Shown piece after piece: positions 48,525 through 62,229 of a stretch of 64,000 nucleotides of DNA; within the stretch, counting starts at the first letter, position 1, and every line of letters begins with the position of its first letter. Source of the stretch: Trogon surrucura (taxonomy: Eukaryota; Chordata; Aves; Trogoniformes; Trogonidae); NCBI GenBank assembly GCA_020746105.1, contig CM036617.1, positions 175,302,412 through 175,366,411 on the forward strand. Direction: 5' to 3'. The notes beneath the pieces are model-generated. The model was not told where the DNA came from. It made no database searches and worked only from the letters and a program-made list of their open reading frames with translations. The translations under genes were made by a program, and so were the position numbers.

Positions 48525-51500
48525 TACAGTTTTTGAGAAAGACCTTCACATTACATCTTGAAAAAGAATTCACTGAGTTGCAGGAGCCTTTGTCAATTGT
48601 CCAGCAGAACTTCTCTTGATGGATTCAGGAAAAAAAAATCTGAAGAGGTTACATGAAAAGTGTTTGGCTTGTTGTTATAAGTTTAGACAGTTATTAACTG
48701 TAACCAGTAATTCAGGCCTATCTTAGACAGACAAAAAGTGACACTTTCTGCTCTGTATAAAAGCTTAAAAAACATATATTAAGAGATAAATTCTGGAGAA
48801 AGTGAGATACCAGTTTATGGAGCAATAAAAGATGAATGTCCAGAATGCTAGGTGTAAAAGCACTTTAAAAGCTACACTCTCATCTCTCTCTGTTGTGTGT
48901 GACTGAGATTTGGCCACAAAGATCTGACATTCAAACTTTCATATAGAACACCTGTGACCTGCTTCATTAATATGTTACCCGAGTTAAAAGAAAATCTCAT
49001 TAAAGGAGCCTAAAGCTGCTGTCTCCTTGAAATATGGACTGGTGGTAGGTCAGGGGAGGATGAAGGGTGAGTAACATGAAGTGGACATTGAGCAATGACT
49101 CTGGGGTAAGAGAAGAAACAAAAGAACACTACAGTGATACTCATCTGGAATATGTTCTTTCAGGCAAAGATGGAGATGTGGAGAGATAAGGGATGCATAG
49201 TATCTCACAAAAGTTGTACCTTGAGAGGATATTATTCAGTCTGTCATTCTTTTCTTGCTATTTAGGCCTTAAAGGTATTTTCTGAGTTACTTCTTAATCA
49301 CTGGACTGTTTTTATGTGCAGTACCATGAAAGGAATCTCCAGTTACTGTCCAGCTGTATATTCTAAATTTTTTTAGTAACTTCTTTTCTAGCTGCTGAAA
49401 AGTTTTTAATGTTAAATATTATTAAAAGTCCTGTGTCTGTATCTGTCAGGAGCTTCTTAGCATTAAATTTTCAAAACAAGGAGTTCTTTCTAGTCATTGA
49501 CTATTTTTGCTACATATTTTTATTGCAAAAAGATTTTTTTCACTATTAGCGAACACTATATTTTTACAAAAAAAAAGAATAAGTAATTTATTAGTCAGAG
49601 GTTTAAATTTAACTGTATTTCTTTAAATCTCCTTTCTTTACTGCTTAGCACATTAAAGATTTATCAAAATATTTTTTTTTAATTCATTGTGAAGTGAAAT
49701 AATGTCCAAATTACATTGCAGGATAAAACATTTTTCATTAGAAGGTGCTTTTACCTCTACTACTATATTAAATACTAAGACAAGTTGATATTTGTCTAGC
49801 CTCTTCTGCTGCTGAACATATTTTTCTGCAAGGGCATGTTTCAAAAAGTCACTGAACTTCCTTACATTTGAATTAATAACTATATGCTGAACTGTTGTGC
49901 TCAGTCTGATATATTTTTATGAGAAGTTGAAGAGAAAAGGAGGTTTTTCATAATTTAACCAAGAATAAGGCTTTGTTCTGCTCCACACTCTCTAAATTAC
50001 ATTAAGTAACACTGGATTATAACATTCCTCAAACATCCCATAGTGTCAGTAGAGATGACACATGAGCAGTGAAGGAAAAATACAGATTACCCAGGAAGAG
50101 AAAAGTTTGCAGACTTTGTGGAAGTTAATTGCCTGTATTTTAAGAGAACAGCACCATGTAAGGCAATTACGGGAAGGCTATTAATTAATTGAGTTGAGGT
50201 AACGCTAACCAGAAAAATAAAGAAGAATTTTAAGAAAAGGTGAATGGGCAAGTCAGGAATTAGGCACAATGTGAAGGTGAGTGAAGACTGGTGTGAAAAA
50301 ACTGGGAGGGAAACATTGAAAAAAAAATCCACCCGAAACAATAAACAGGGAACATCTAAAAATTGATCTGCTTTATTTTTTTTTTTTATTTTTGAAAACA
50401 TATTTGTGATCTTACATGGTATCATTTATTTTTTTATGGATCTGACATGTTAAAACATAGATTAAATTGAGAGACTGATCAGTAAACAGAAGTTATGTTG
50501 CTAATGAGCTAACATAATAAGTAACATACAAACCCACATTTTAAAGTCAAAGTAAATTAAGTAACTGTAACTTCTATGTAGTAGATAATTAATAATTACC
50601 CCCTAGAAACATTCTTAAACAGTTATGTATTCACTGACATGAAACAATCCAGCTTCCTTAGTTAAACTATTGACTGTTTGGGGTTTTTTTTCTTGTTTTT
50701 CTGAATCTACCATGTGTTCTAAAATCTTTGCAGCCATCACGAACACTGCAGAGCACAGTGTACTGACACCTTTACAGACTGCCAGGCAGCTCCTTGCATT
50801 TTTCCAGCCTCCTGGAGAGTTAATTTCTGAGTCTGGGGTCTCTTTTTCTTTGTGAGTTCTTTCTCATTCTGCTCTGTGGGTTCCTGTTCCTGGAGCGGCT
50901 GGATCGTCCTGTACCTCCTTCTCAGTGTTGTACATACCTTACTCTTTTTTCTGTGATACAGCATCTGTATTTCCTTCAGGCAACCTGCATCACTCTAAGA
51001 TCAGCTGTGGGGAAGTTAAGACTTTAATTCTTTGTTGAGAGTCAAGAAGGTGCGCTGTGGTCTAGAATATCTGTTAATCAAAATGAAGATTAATGAGGGT
51101 GGCAGAGAGTATTACACATGTACTGTTACGGAATACCTGACATCTAACAAAAAAAGACCTCAAGAAAATGACATTGTCATCTGCATACACTCAGATACAT
51201 TGTGCGATTTACGCAATGAGGAATCCTTAAAAAAGTATCTTTGATTCTCATGTGTGGAACTTTGTCCTTTAGTGACTGTTCTAAGCACTTCTGAATACAT
51301 AAATCAGGGGAAAAAAAGGCAAAAGTGCAAGAAGGCTAGAAAGCCATGACAACCTTTGGCTGGAATTGTATTAGTGGTAATGTCCACATAAAAGGAAATA
51401 TGATAAAATGTGGCTTTCTCTAACGTATTGTAAATGCAATAGTGAGCCAAATAAAATAAATGATGCATTTTGAGCAAACCCCAAGGATGGCTACATGCTT

Positions 51501-53908
51501 TCTTAGGCACTATGTTCCTCAAAAATATAAGGGATAGCTCAAAGGGATTTAGCTCAACACAAGTAAAAAAAAAGTAAGTAAGCACGGTTCATATTGTCTG
51601 TCACTGAAGTTGTTTGGGATAAACTCTGTTTTGTATGGGAAAGGAACCATGTAAAATCTTTCCTGCATTTTGCTGTTCAGAGTTTGACTATGTTGGTCTG
51701 AATGTCTCACATTATTAATTAAACTAGTTTTTTGATGACTTCTTCTAAAATGTCTAGACTTAGTATTCATGTTTGGAATGTCTTGTAAGCATTCTGTAAT
51801 TTGATTTAACCTTTCTTGTAAAGATTCACAGGATTTTCTCTACCTTCAAGGTTTCTTTTTGTCACCTCATCATCTTCTTAAGAAAATGAAAATTCAATGA
51901 GTTATGAAGAAATCTGTGTTTATAAAACGCTAGGAAAAAAACCACCAAAACACTTACTCTTGGACAAATGAAAAACAGAAGAAAGTAGAGTTACTTGCTG
52001 TAAATTACATACCACTTCTATTCATGCACAGTCATGAAAACCTTCTTGGAACTTAAGTATGATTCAGTCTGTCAAGGATGACACTACCGTATGTGGTAAA
52101 CCTCAGGATACAAACTGTAGACACGAACATTATGAAACCTTTCCTTGACTAGTAACAGCTGGTTAGGAATGGCGCCACTGGATTGACAGGCACACAATAG
52201 AAAATCCAGCAGGTTTAATTTCTGCTTTTCCTTGCCATAGTAAACACTGAAAATTATTTCATCCATTTCTCATTCAGCAGACAGAAAAACCCTACCTAAT
52301 ATAAACAAGGCAAGCAAAACCACATTTCTAACAACGTGCTGCAGCACTAACTTTGAGGTTTTCAGTTATTCTACAAAAGTGCCTAACCCATGTAAAGAAA
52401 AACACCCAAGAAAAACAACAATGAATCCAAACCCTGCATTTCCTAAGTGTTTGTTAGTAAGTTTACTAGGTTCAGTACATTTCAATCAGTTATAAAAAAG
52501 CAAAAGACAGCAAGTTACTTGGCATTTGTTTCAAAACTGGACAGACAATACGCTAAAAATAGTGTGATGCCATAGAATTTTTCCAACTATGCAGATTTCA
52601 AAATTATCATAAATATGTCCTTTTTTACATAAGATTTTTTTTAAGAAACATAAAATCTCAAAGTATCTGTTGAATCTTTCACACCCCTTCAACTGATGAA
52701 TGATCTGTTGGTATTTTCACTGTTCAACAAATCTCTGTGGTCAAAGGTGTACAGTTTATTTGTAAAGAAGAACCCTAGCTTTCAGCATGACGCAGTATTT
52801 TCACTAGGGAATAATAAAGGTATGAAAAATTTCATTTCACGTGAGTAAAAGCCAACAAATTATGAGTATGATTTCAAGATCCTTGCTTCTTGTTTATATT
52901 AAAATAATCAGTATATCTCATAAGTAACACAAATAACCTCCTTAAGCCTGCTTGAGGAAAATTGGTCTTATTATGACCTTAGAACAAGAGTTCTTCAGTG
53001 GTATCTGCATTAACATAAGTCTTTACTTTCCTGCAGTATCTTCTTCACTCATTTTTCTTCCTTTCTTCCTTTCCTTTCAATTGTTTCTTATCTTTCTCCC
53101 ATCAATTATTTTTTCTCTATCCTCTTACAAAACATGACTGTAAATCTGTGACAAGTAGGGAAACAAAGCAAGGTAATTTTCTCCTTTTGAAGTGGTTTTG
53201 CTACCACTGTCCAAAAAGTGAGTGGAAGTCAGATTGCCTCTTTTTCTGCCCTTCTTTTTTTTTTTTTACCTAGCACTGTAATCCCATCTGGCAAACAGAG
53301 ACAGACTGCATGACTTTTGAAGAGGTTGATAGTCTTAATAAAATCCAAAGCTAGGCCTGGATGACAGTGGCAGAGATCAAGAGTATTCTGAAGAAAAATA
53401 TGAGGTCATTGAAGACACTTACAGGACAAAATCTTAATGAGCTTGCTTTTTTAAAAAAATTACAGATTTTAGATGAGGATTTGGAGGAGTATGGGCAAGA
53501 ACCAGATTTTATATTTCCTAAAAATTTCCATGCTTTTAATGCCTTTTCTTGTTCAAAATCAATCCAGAAATATTTTAAAAGTCCTTCAAAACAAGTTAAA
53601 ACTCAAAAAGGTCAAGATTACTGAAGTCTTTAATTCCAATTTTATGATTTGAAACTCAGTTTCAGGCCTAGGGATAAATAATTTCATTTTGAAAAGTTAC
53701 ATCTCTGCAAACCCCCTACATATTCTGTTTATAAAGTACAAAATTATAAAAATCACATTATTTGTTCAAGAAAAAGTTGCAATATTTCTGATAATTTCTA
53801 TCCTGATATATTATAAACAGCTGTTTCTACCAGTAAAACTGAAGAGATCTTTAGCTGATTATTTTATAATTCAGTGTAAAAAGCCAGTGTTTTTGTTATA
53901 GAAGAGTC
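48525..53908. other. AT-rich non-coding stretch
   Basis: No recognised gene or transposon. T-rich runs lie near 50375-50395 and 53259-53270. The frame at 53361-53624 (87 codons, rich in K, F and L) has no recognisable motif. Other frames are under 115 codons. Confidence 0.55.
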
Positions 53909-54511
53909 TGGGAAGACCCTCCGGATGAGTCTTGAGGTTCAGACTGGATCTCCTTGCTTTTCAAGCTTCCTCATAGACAGAAGTAGACTTCTCAGGTGCA
54001 GCTGAATCCAGTCTTAGCCTCTGACTGTAAAGAAGAGTTTGGAGCCTACATTCTGCCACAGAGTCAGTTTATTTCAGCTCAAGCTGCGACCCTTTGAGAG
54101 GGACCCTGATTATAGAAAACCCCGGACAATTATATCCTTACAATCCAGATTCACCTCCCCTCACACAATAGTTCGGTCCAATAGTAATATTTGGGTCTGG
54201 GGTCTTCTTGTTTCTCTTTGGATCTTTTCTTTCTCGCCAGATGGCATTCTTTTATTTATCTTAAGGAGGCAGCTTCTGTTGATCTTATCTTTCTCAGCAT
54301 TTGTTTCTGGGCCTTTCTTTAACCTAAACTAATCAGGACTTAGGTGAAAGTCTACAGCCTGAGCCTAAGGCCTCAGTGAATCTGGTTACTCCTGCTAAAC
54401 AATGTCAATCATAAGACAAAACAATTTGTGATTCATCGTAATTTTAAACAATCCCACAATTAATTCTAATATTCTACAAGTAAGCTATTTTATCTCCAAC
54501 AATTTTTCACA
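53909..54511 (-). mobile_element. Probable solo LTR of an endogenous retrovirus (about 600 bp)
   Basis: Read on the minus strand, the block would start TGTGAAAAATTG at 54511 and end GGTCTTCCCA at 53909, satisfying TG...CA. It carries AATAAA at 54068-54073, with about 160 bp of U5-like sequence after it. A weak TATAAT-type element lies near 54130. GC content is higher than in the flanks, most clearly in the 53909-54250 half. The termini do not form a clear inverted repeat beyond TG/CA, and no matching target duplication was found (GAGTC before, CCTGA after), so the borders may be off. The 97-codon plus-strand frame at 54039-54332 is inside the block and taken as a shadow. Confidence 0.55.
54068..54073 (-). 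terminator. Polyadenylation signal of the 54-kb LTR
   Basis: Minus-strand AATAAA (CTGAAATAAACTGAC context), about 160 bp before the proposed LTR 3' end. Confidence 0.5.
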
Positions 54512-56010
54512 CCTGAACTGAATTACAGATGAAAATACTTTGAATACGGTAGTGGAATATGTTCATACACGGATTTAAGAATGAATTGATGCATCTTTCT
54601 TTGAATGGATACAAGGAGAAGTGAGTGACTGACACGATAGATTAGAAGCTACTGGAGCAGAAACAAGATTTCTTTTAAACAGCTCCACCATTACACAGAT
54701 TTCTTTTCCCTGCCACTTCTATCCTGCAAGAGTATCTGCTTTCACTAACAGAGAAATAACCATGTGTGTCAAACCATATGTCACATTTTTCACATGAAAA
54801 AATGGCCAAGATTAATAGCAAAAAATGAGTTGTGGTTTAACTACATAAATGTAGAAATTAAATGGCAGATGAGCAATAACATTTCAGTTTCTGTCATTTC
54901 TTTTTTTTTTACAGTTGCTTTTAACTCTGTTGCAAACTGTGACATTAAAATGCCTTCATCCTTGAAGTATATGTTTCTGACAAAAGCTGAAGTAAAGAAA
55001 TAAAAAAGTCAGTGAAGAAATAAATCTGATTCATTTATGAATCACTTTACCTAATTTTTAAACCGTCCAGTGCCATGTGTGACCCCAGGTGCTCTTCTCA
55101 GTTTCTGAGGTGGGTGTATGGCTTATCTGTGACCTGAACACATGTCAAGTTTAGACAGAAATGCACAGTTCTGTCTTTATCATATCTGAGTTTCCATGTG
55201 AATAAAATCAACCCGTGCAGGCTAGAAGTCACATGTGCCCTACTTAAGGTCTTCTGATCTGAATAATCTGGGACACATGATGTACAAAACTGACTAAATT
55301 GCTTTATACAAGTTTGAACAGAAATGGAATGTTGTGGCCTGTTTGCATCACAAATATTGTCATTACATCAGTTAGGCATGGTTTTTATTAAGGATACCTT
55401 ACTATGTGGGGATAGTTACTGAAGACATAACAGTAACTTTCAGTTTTTATTCTGAGTGTAAAATAACATTTAAATAGCACAGGTGAGTTGTTTAGCTCAA
55501 AAAATTACAAATATATTGCTCCATCTACCCACGTGCCATCTTCCAAAGCATCTAATCCGTTTTCTCCTAATCTTGGATAATAACTTCAGAAGCTCTTTGT
55601 CAGAGGTAAAGATCAGTAAGTGTAAGTGAAAGATATGCTTAAACAAGAGGGTCAGGCCCAAGAGAATTCAGAAGTTCTGTAAGTAAAAAAATTCTTTAAG
55701 ACAAAACATGTGACACATCTTGAAGTATCCTTTGCTCCCTCACTGGCTTTGTTGTGGTGGACAGTAGTTAGGTACTTCAGCAATATCTTTTGCACATCTA
55801 CCTATCCATGTGGTAAAGAACTAGTAGATGTTACATATAAAAAAGCAAATCAAAGTAGGCTACAAAGAGTGAGAGAAGATATTTAATCCTCTCTTTTATT
55901 TTCCCTGGAAATAGAAGAAAAGTAGAACCTAGCTTTTCAGATCTAAGGTGGAGTTTTGGTAAACAAAAGCCAATTGAAGATTTTTTTATTTCCTTCATTA
56001 TTTCATATTA
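54512..56010. other. AT-rich non-coding spacer
   Basis: No gene or recognised repeat. Frames are under 80 codons. Confidence 0.6.
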
Positions 56011-56680
56011 TCATGGAATCATAGAATGATTTGGGTTGGAAAGGAGTTCAAAGATTATCTAGTTCCAATACCTCTGCCATGGCATGGACATGCTCCAAGG
56101 ATGGAACATCCACAACTTCCCTGGACAACCTGTTCCAGTGCTTCACCATTCTCAGGGTAAAGAACTTCTTATACCTAGTCTAAACCTATGCTCTTCCAGC
56201 TTCCACCCATTACCCTTCGGCTCTTGTAAAAAGTCCATCCCCAGTCTTCCTGTAGGTCCCTTTCAGGTACTGGAAGGCCTCTTCAAAGTTTCCCCAGAGC
56301 TTTCTCTTTTTCCATGCTGAACAAGCCTAACTCTCTTAGCCTGTCCTCGTTGGAGAGGTGTTCCAGCCCTCTGACCATCTTGGTAGTCCTCCTCTGGACT
56401 CATTCCAACAGCTCCATATCTTTCTTGTGTTGGGGGTTCCAGAGCTGGATGCAGTACTCCAGGTGGGGTCTCACAGGGGTAGAGGAGAGGGGCAGAATCA
56501 CCTCCCTCGACCTGCTGGTCACACATCTCTTGATGTGTCCCAGGATACCATTGGCTTTCTGGACCACAAGTGCACACTGTTGACTCGTGTTGATTTTATC
56601 ATCCATCAACATGCTGAGGGTGCACTCAAAGTCCATGTCGCCAACAAAGATATTAAATAGTACTGGTCCCAGTACTGATT
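56011..56680 (-). mobile_element. CR1 LINE, 5'-truncated and internally deleted
   Basis: The plus-strand start TCATGGAATCATAGAATGATT is the reversed octamer tail; GGGTTGGAAAGGAGTTCAAAG follows as the 3' UTR. The ORF2 C-terminus is present, then at about 56605-56615 the sequence jumps from the SQQCALV region directly to ECTLS and the conserved SVLGPVLFNIF, where the element ends near 56680. About 80 codons including FADD are missing. Divergence from the other copies is higher here, so this is probably an old copy. Confidence 0.93.
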
Positions 56681-56711
56681 TGTACTTTTTCTTTTTGGAA
56701 ATACTGCACAC
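56400..56711 (-). pseudogene. CR1 reverse transcriptase remnant lacking the FADD region
   Basis: The 103-codon frame reads SVLGPVLFNIFVGDMD, then [18 protein letters not shown], then [18 protein letters not shown] and [20 protein letters not shown]. In the 60.3-kb copy about 85 residues including FADD separate the two joined blocks. The frame ends at TGA (56400-56402) where the family has RVQRR or an equivalent; a CGA-to-TGA change by CpG decay would explain it. The first ten or so codons (MCSISKKKKYK) come from flanking sequence. Confidence 0.88.
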
Positions 56712-59700
56712 CTACTTTGTTACACATTTTTTTTGTGTGTGTGTCAATTGTTTTATACAAGTATCATCTGTAAAACTAGTTTGTTAATTTGGTTTACTCT
56801 TGGCTACCCAAATGATTCTGTCAATACTCACACTTCTGAAATGTGCTCCTAAATTGAGATACTATGTGCCAATTTTCAGCCCACAGGAAACCCTCTGTTG
56901 AAAGTTAACAGCAGATTGCAGTCATGCAGTTATACTTGGAACAATATCGTGAATGTTGACACCACACTCTACTTGGAGGTTGTTTCAGCCTAAAATGTTT
57001 TGTGTACAGTGGTGTAAGTTTCTGCATGAGGAAGTCCTAGGGAACCTAATAGGAAGAGATTACAGGACTGAGATTTTGGCATGTGATGGGAAGATTCCTC
57101 AGGGAGTAAAAAAATATGGTCGTTGTACTTTACTGAAACAGAAATAGCATGTTGTAATACATTCCCTCATATAGGAAAAAAAAACCTTCAATATTGAATT
57201 ATTTCTTATTTTCAGAAAGGAGGAAGGAGTAGGGAGACAGTTGGGCAATGTAAAGAAAAAAATCATGATAATGTTCCTGAACTAGGGAATGAGAAATACA
57301 CAGTTGCCAACACATATGGAATCACAACGATGTTGGCAATATGAAACCATGCAAACTGCGGTATGAGTTTAATTTAGCGTTTTTATAAGGTACCCTGCAA
57401 ACTGAAAAACAAAAAAGCACGAAAATAAAACCCCAGATATATTTTTAAAAAGTAACTTATACCTTCATTTCTATAAAGCTACAGATATTTTTTGACTTTT
57501 AAATGACTCACAATAATACCCTTAACTCTGGTCATTCATATTCTTATAAAATTTTCTAAATGTTTTTCAGTGTTCATTTACATTAAACCAATAACTCTTT
57601 GGCTGCTCTCAAGCCATGATGCCTTCAGTGCCATCTGTTCAAGTCATACTTTTCAGCCTTTGCTTTCTGTACGTGATGATTTCGCTTGGGCCTGACCCCA
57701 GTTTTTTCTAAAGTAAATTAACTGTCTGGTGTAATTAAAGAGGAGTTAAACTACCAGAGGATGGCTGAAATAGTCAACCATCTGCTGTATTTTTTGGTTC
57801 CTAAACAGGGTAGAAGATCATTTGCAGATTTGCCACGACAATTACTTATATAAAACAGGAAACAAAAAATGTTTTTACAAATGTTCACACCTCTTTCAGA
57901 GTGTTTGTTTAAATTCTTTCTGGTGTCATATTGGCTAAATAAAATAAAAATTCCCTTGGTAATGATTAGGGCAGCTGGTGTGCTGTGACCATTCTCTGTC
58001 ACACTGATTTTCTCTAGAAGTCCCTGCTCTGGCTCTGGTTGTCCCTTCTGCAGTTAGGTTGAAGACTGCTCACAAGTGCTGTGCATCTCTCAAGACTGGA
58101 TTACCGTTTTGGAAGTTTCTGCTTACCGTAGTGAGACACATACAATAACCCAAAGAAATCTGGATTAGCCTGAAAAGACATAAGTTTACCGTTGTCTTAT
58201 AACCTAGGGATATAAATTTAAATCAATGGAAGCTTATATCATTGACTACACATTCTTGACAGTACACAAGAGACAAGATTTCTTGCATGTTGGAAAAAAA
58301 AAAACCAAACTATATTTTTTCCAAAACATGTCAGGTTATCTGTTTTGAACTTTTGTATCAGGGTGGTCTAAACTCTTCCAGAGGCATTAAGTGTCTGACT
58401 AGGTTAGGAAAGCAGAAGGAAACACTCTATCTGCACTCTACAGAGCTGTTTAGTGGATGGGTAAATGTTCCCTCTGGTGGTGGGCTCCAGTGTAAATCAC
58501 TAATCTGCTCTCAACAGAACAGGAATAAAAGCAATACTTCTTACAATTTAAGTCTGAGAAAACAGCCCAGTTTTGTTGAAGTCAAGACTTAACTGCCAAA
58601 TCTATATAGTGTAAGGCTTTGGAGCTTCACATCATAGCTCAGCTAGTTGGCAGTCATAGTCTTAGTATGGGTCCAGGTTAGGTAATGGCATCTCAGTTAA
58701 CATTTTCCTGGAACACTTCTAGTGCTCCACAGGTTTCCTGAAATATGCTTCAAACTCTCACAGGCAATGGATATCCAGCTTAATAATGTCCAGAGTATTA
58801 TCAGAAAAACATCTTGAAATAGTAGTTAGTATCTGTTCACATGTTCCTTGCTTTTCCTGCCTCTACCAAACATGACATCAGGACAAACAGTGGCTGACCA
58901 AGCAGGAGAGAAACAGAGAGTTAGTAACGCTTGCTCTGATTGTGCCTCATTTCCAAATTTGACCAAAGTTTTGTTTCCAACTTGAAAAGTGACAAAATGG
59001 AGGAAGACTCTGCTGCAGAAATGGAAGACACCAAGGTGTCATTGTATGTCTTGCTTTCATGTTGACTACGTAGTTGAGAAGCAGCAGAAGTCCTTGTTTG
59101 GGTTTCTGCCTCTGAGATTCAGCTGGTTTAGACATGGGTACAGCTGGCAAACCTCCAGGCCAAGTTTTGAGTTGCTTAACAATACTGAGGGAGATGCACT
59201 CCAACACACAGCCTTGTAAGATGAGGGGCCCCAAGTGTCATTTTTTAGGTAAAGCATTAAGGACCAGACTATTACTTAGAAAGATACTCAAAATCATCAC
59301 CTCTTCCTAGAGAGCCCAGGAGAAGTTCTAGGGTCCTTCTGAAGTAAGACACTATCCCAAAAGCTTGGTTTTATGATTCACCACACCTTCCAACTTTTCC
59401 TTGTTACTTTGTCTGTTTTAGATTCATCTGGAGATGCCTTCTTTTTCTTGCGCCTGATAGGAGACATTAAAACATAGAGACTTCTAAGAATCAAGAATGA
59501 TAAGTAAGATGTGACAGTGCTGTCTATCATAGCCAACTATTTACATTTTTGTCCTTAATTTATGACGTTCTACGTTGCTTCCTTCTGTATCAGAAAAGGG
59601 AAATGACATGAGGCTTTTTTGCAGCAGCTACTGACCTTCCTCAACTGCACATTTTCAGTCTGTCCTGAGTTTATTTCTATGTTATTCTGAGTGCACTTCT

Positions 59701-60305
59701 GATCCCCTTATAACTTAACCCTGATGAGTCCTTCATCAGGTCCCATATACTTTTTTTGTGTTTCCTTACATTTTAGATAACTTACAAAATTTGTAAGCTA
59801 CAGCACACCACTAAGTGTAACTTTATAAAACACTGTAATTGTTATTTTTCTTGTTTGCAGGAAGTAGAACCTTATATAAATTCTTACCTATATCAGCCAA
59901 AGTATGAGATTATTTAGCTAGGTCAGTGTTTAGAGCATCAGCACCTATAACAATATTAATACCTGACAAATTTCTTCAAAAACGAGAGATTCCACAGTGA
60001 GAGTTAATAAGTAAAATGATATCAAGTTGCAGTACACAGTTCCTAACTGCTTTTTTCCCTCAAATAAAACAGTAATTCAAACTTGCCTTTTTGTTTTCTA
60101 CTACACACAGAGAGAAACAAATTACTTTTTAATTAGGGATAAAATTACAGATTGCTTAATACAACAGTGATGAATTCAAAATAATTTCGCTAGTATAATC
60201 AAAAGTTATGTTTCTAATGGCACAGATTTTAAACTGCAAAATAAAATTACACTGTTTTTTGGATTGTAAAGAATATTTATGGTAAGTTATATGTTTGAAG
60301 TTTAA
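56681..60305. other. AT-rich non-coding stretch
   Basis: No gene recognised. There is a GT run near 56735-56745 and A-runs near 57177-57184 and 58294-58303. Frames do not exceed about 100 codons and lack known motifs. Confidence 0.6.
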
Positions 60306-60394
60306 ATCACAGAATCACAGAATCACAGAATGTTAGATGTTGGAAGGGACCTCAAAGATCATCTAGTCCAGTCCTCTTGCCAGATCAGGATCAC

Positions 60395-62146
60395 CTACAG
60401 TAGATCGCACAGGAAGGCGTCCAGGTGGGTTTTGAATATCTCCAGAGAAGGAGACGCCACAACCTCCCTGGGCAGCCTGTTCCAGTGCTCGGTCACCCTC
60501 ACTGTGAAAAAGTTTTTCCTAATGTTTTTGTGGAACCTCCTATGTTCCAGCTTCCACCCATTGGCCCTTGTCTTGTTAATGGATGCCGCTGAAAAGAGCC
60601 TGGCTCCATCCTCCTGAGACTCCCCTTTGACGTATTTATAAACATTTATGAGGTCACCTCCCAGCCTCCTCTTCTCCAAGCTAAAGAGACCCAGCTCCTT
60701 CAACCTTTCCTCATAAGGGAGGTGTTCCACTCCCTTCACCATCTTTGTGGCTCTGCGCTGGACCCTCTCAAGCAGTTCCATGACTTTCTTGAGCTGAGGG
60801 GCCCAGAACTGGACACAATATTCCAGGTGTGACCTCACCAGGGCAGAGTAGAGGGGCAGGAGGACCTCTCTTGACCTACTTGCTACTCCCCTTCTAATAC
60901 ACCCCAGGATGCCATTGACCTTCTTGGCCCCGAGGGCACATTGCTGGCTCATGGTCATCCTGTTGTTCACTAGAACTCCCAGGTCCCTTTCCCCTGCGCT
61001 GCTCTCCAGCAGGGCAGTCCCCAACCTATACTGGCACATGGGGTTATTCTTTCCCAAGTGCAAAACTCTGCACTTGCCCTTGTTGAACTTCATAACATTT
61101 CTCCCCACCCAGCCCTTTAGCCTGTCCAGGTCTCTCTGAATGGCAGCACAGCCTTCTGGTGTGTCAACCACTCCTCCCAGCTTGGTGTCATCAGCAAACT
61201 TGCTGACATTGCTCTCTAATCCCTCATCCAGGTCATTGATGAATATATTGAACAGCACTGGCCGCAGCATGCACCCCTGAGGGACCCCACTAGACACAGG
61301 CATCCAATCAGACTCAGCCCCATTGACCACAACTCTCTGACTTCTTCCCTTCAACCAATTAGCGACCCACCTCACTGCTCGATCATCCAGACCACACTTC
61401 CTCAGTTTACCTATGAGGATGCTGTGGGAGATGGTGTCAAATGCCTTGCTGATATCCAGATAGACCACATCCACTGCACGGCCACCATCCATCCACCTGG
61501 TTATGTCTTCGTAAAAGGCTATCAGGTTGCCCAAACATGACTTCCCCTTGGCAAAGCCATGCTGACTGATCCTAATAACCTTCTTATGCTTGATATGCCT
61601 AGAGACAACACCAAGGATAAGATGTTCCATCACCTTTCCAGGGATGGAGGTGAGGCTGACTGGTCTGTAGTAACCCAGGTCATCCTTCCTGACCTTCTTA
61701 TAGACTGGAGTGACGTTCGTTTTCCTCCAGTCTTCGGGCATGTTACCTGCTCCCCATGACTTACCAAAGAAGTTGGAGAGTGACCTAGCAATGACTCCCG
61801 CCAGCTTCCTTAGCACCTGCGGGTCCATCCCATCAGGGCCCATGGATTTATGGATGTTTAAGCATTCAAGCTGATCCTTAACCCAGTCCTCATCAATCAG
61901 GGCAAACTCCTCCTTTATCTTGACTGAGGTCTCGGGAGACTGAGGCTCCTGAGGATGGTCTCCAACAGTGTAGACAGAGGCAAAGAAGGTATTCAGCATC
62001 TCTGCCTTTTTTCTACCCTCTATCTCCAGGGCACCCACCTCCTTCACCAGAAGGCCTACATTGCCTCTAGTGTTAGTTTTGTCAGCAATGTATTTGAAGA
62101 AGCCCTTTCTGTTGTCCTTGACCTCCTTTTCAAGTTTTAATTCCAA
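60395..62146 (-). CDS. CR1 ORF2 reverse transcriptase part, 583-codon open frame
   Basis: This is an RNA-dependent DNA polymerase of the CR1 LINE clade, which would copy element RNA at a nicked chromosomal site. The frame is open for 583 codons and ends at the normal ORF2 stop. Motifs in order: [20 protein letters not shown] (fingers), [32 protein letters not shown] (first catalytic Asp), [31 protein letters not shown] with intact FADD (61187-61198), then [32 protein letters not shown] and the tail [18 protein letters not shown]. Its first ATG is only the first methionine after a frameshift near 62160; the original protein began far upstream. It has no promoter of its own, so expression is unlikely. 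All catalytic residues I can check are present. Confidence 0.93.
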   Translation of the reverse strand: MELKLEKEVKDNRKGFFKYIADKTNTRGNVGLLVKEVGALEIEGRKKAEMLNTFFASVYTVGDHPQEPQSPETSVKIKEEFALIDEDWVKDQLECLNIHKSMGPDGMDPQVLRKLAGVIARSLSNFFGKSWGAGNMPEDWRKTNVTPVYKKVRKDDLGYYRPVSLTSIPGKVMEHLILGVVSRHIKHKKVIRISQHGFAKGKSCLGNLIAFYEDITRWMDGGRAVDVVYLDISKAFDTISHSILIGKLRKCGLDDRAVRWVANWLKGRSQRVVVNGAESDWMPVSSGVPQGCMLRPVLFNIFINDLDEGLESNVSKFADDTKLGGVVDTPEGCAAIQRDLDRLKGWVGRNVMKFNKGKCRVLHLGKNNPMCQYRLGTALLESSAGERDLGVLVNNRMTMSQQCALGAKKVNGILGCIRRGVASRSREVLLPLYSALVRSHLEYCVQFWAPQLKKVMELLERVQRRATKMVKGVEHLPYEERLKELGLFSLEKRRLGGDLINVYKYVKGESQEDGARLFSAASINKTRANGWKLEHRRFHKNIRKNFFTVRVTEHWNRLPREVVASPSLEIFKTHLDAFLCDLL

Positions 62147-62229
62147 GGAGGCCTTAGCTTTTTTCTAATTGCCTCTCTACATTCTCTGACAGCAGTCCTA
62201 TACTCCACCCAAGTCGCCAGCCCTTCCTT

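Noticed and set aside
53361-53624. 87-codon frame starting MTVAEIKSILKKN
   Set aside because: It looks somewhat protein-like, but no domain is recognised and it is rich in K, F and L as expected from AT-rich sequence.
60909-62140. Plus-strand frames inside the 60.3-kb CR1
   Set aside because: These are antisense shadows of the ORF2 coding strand.
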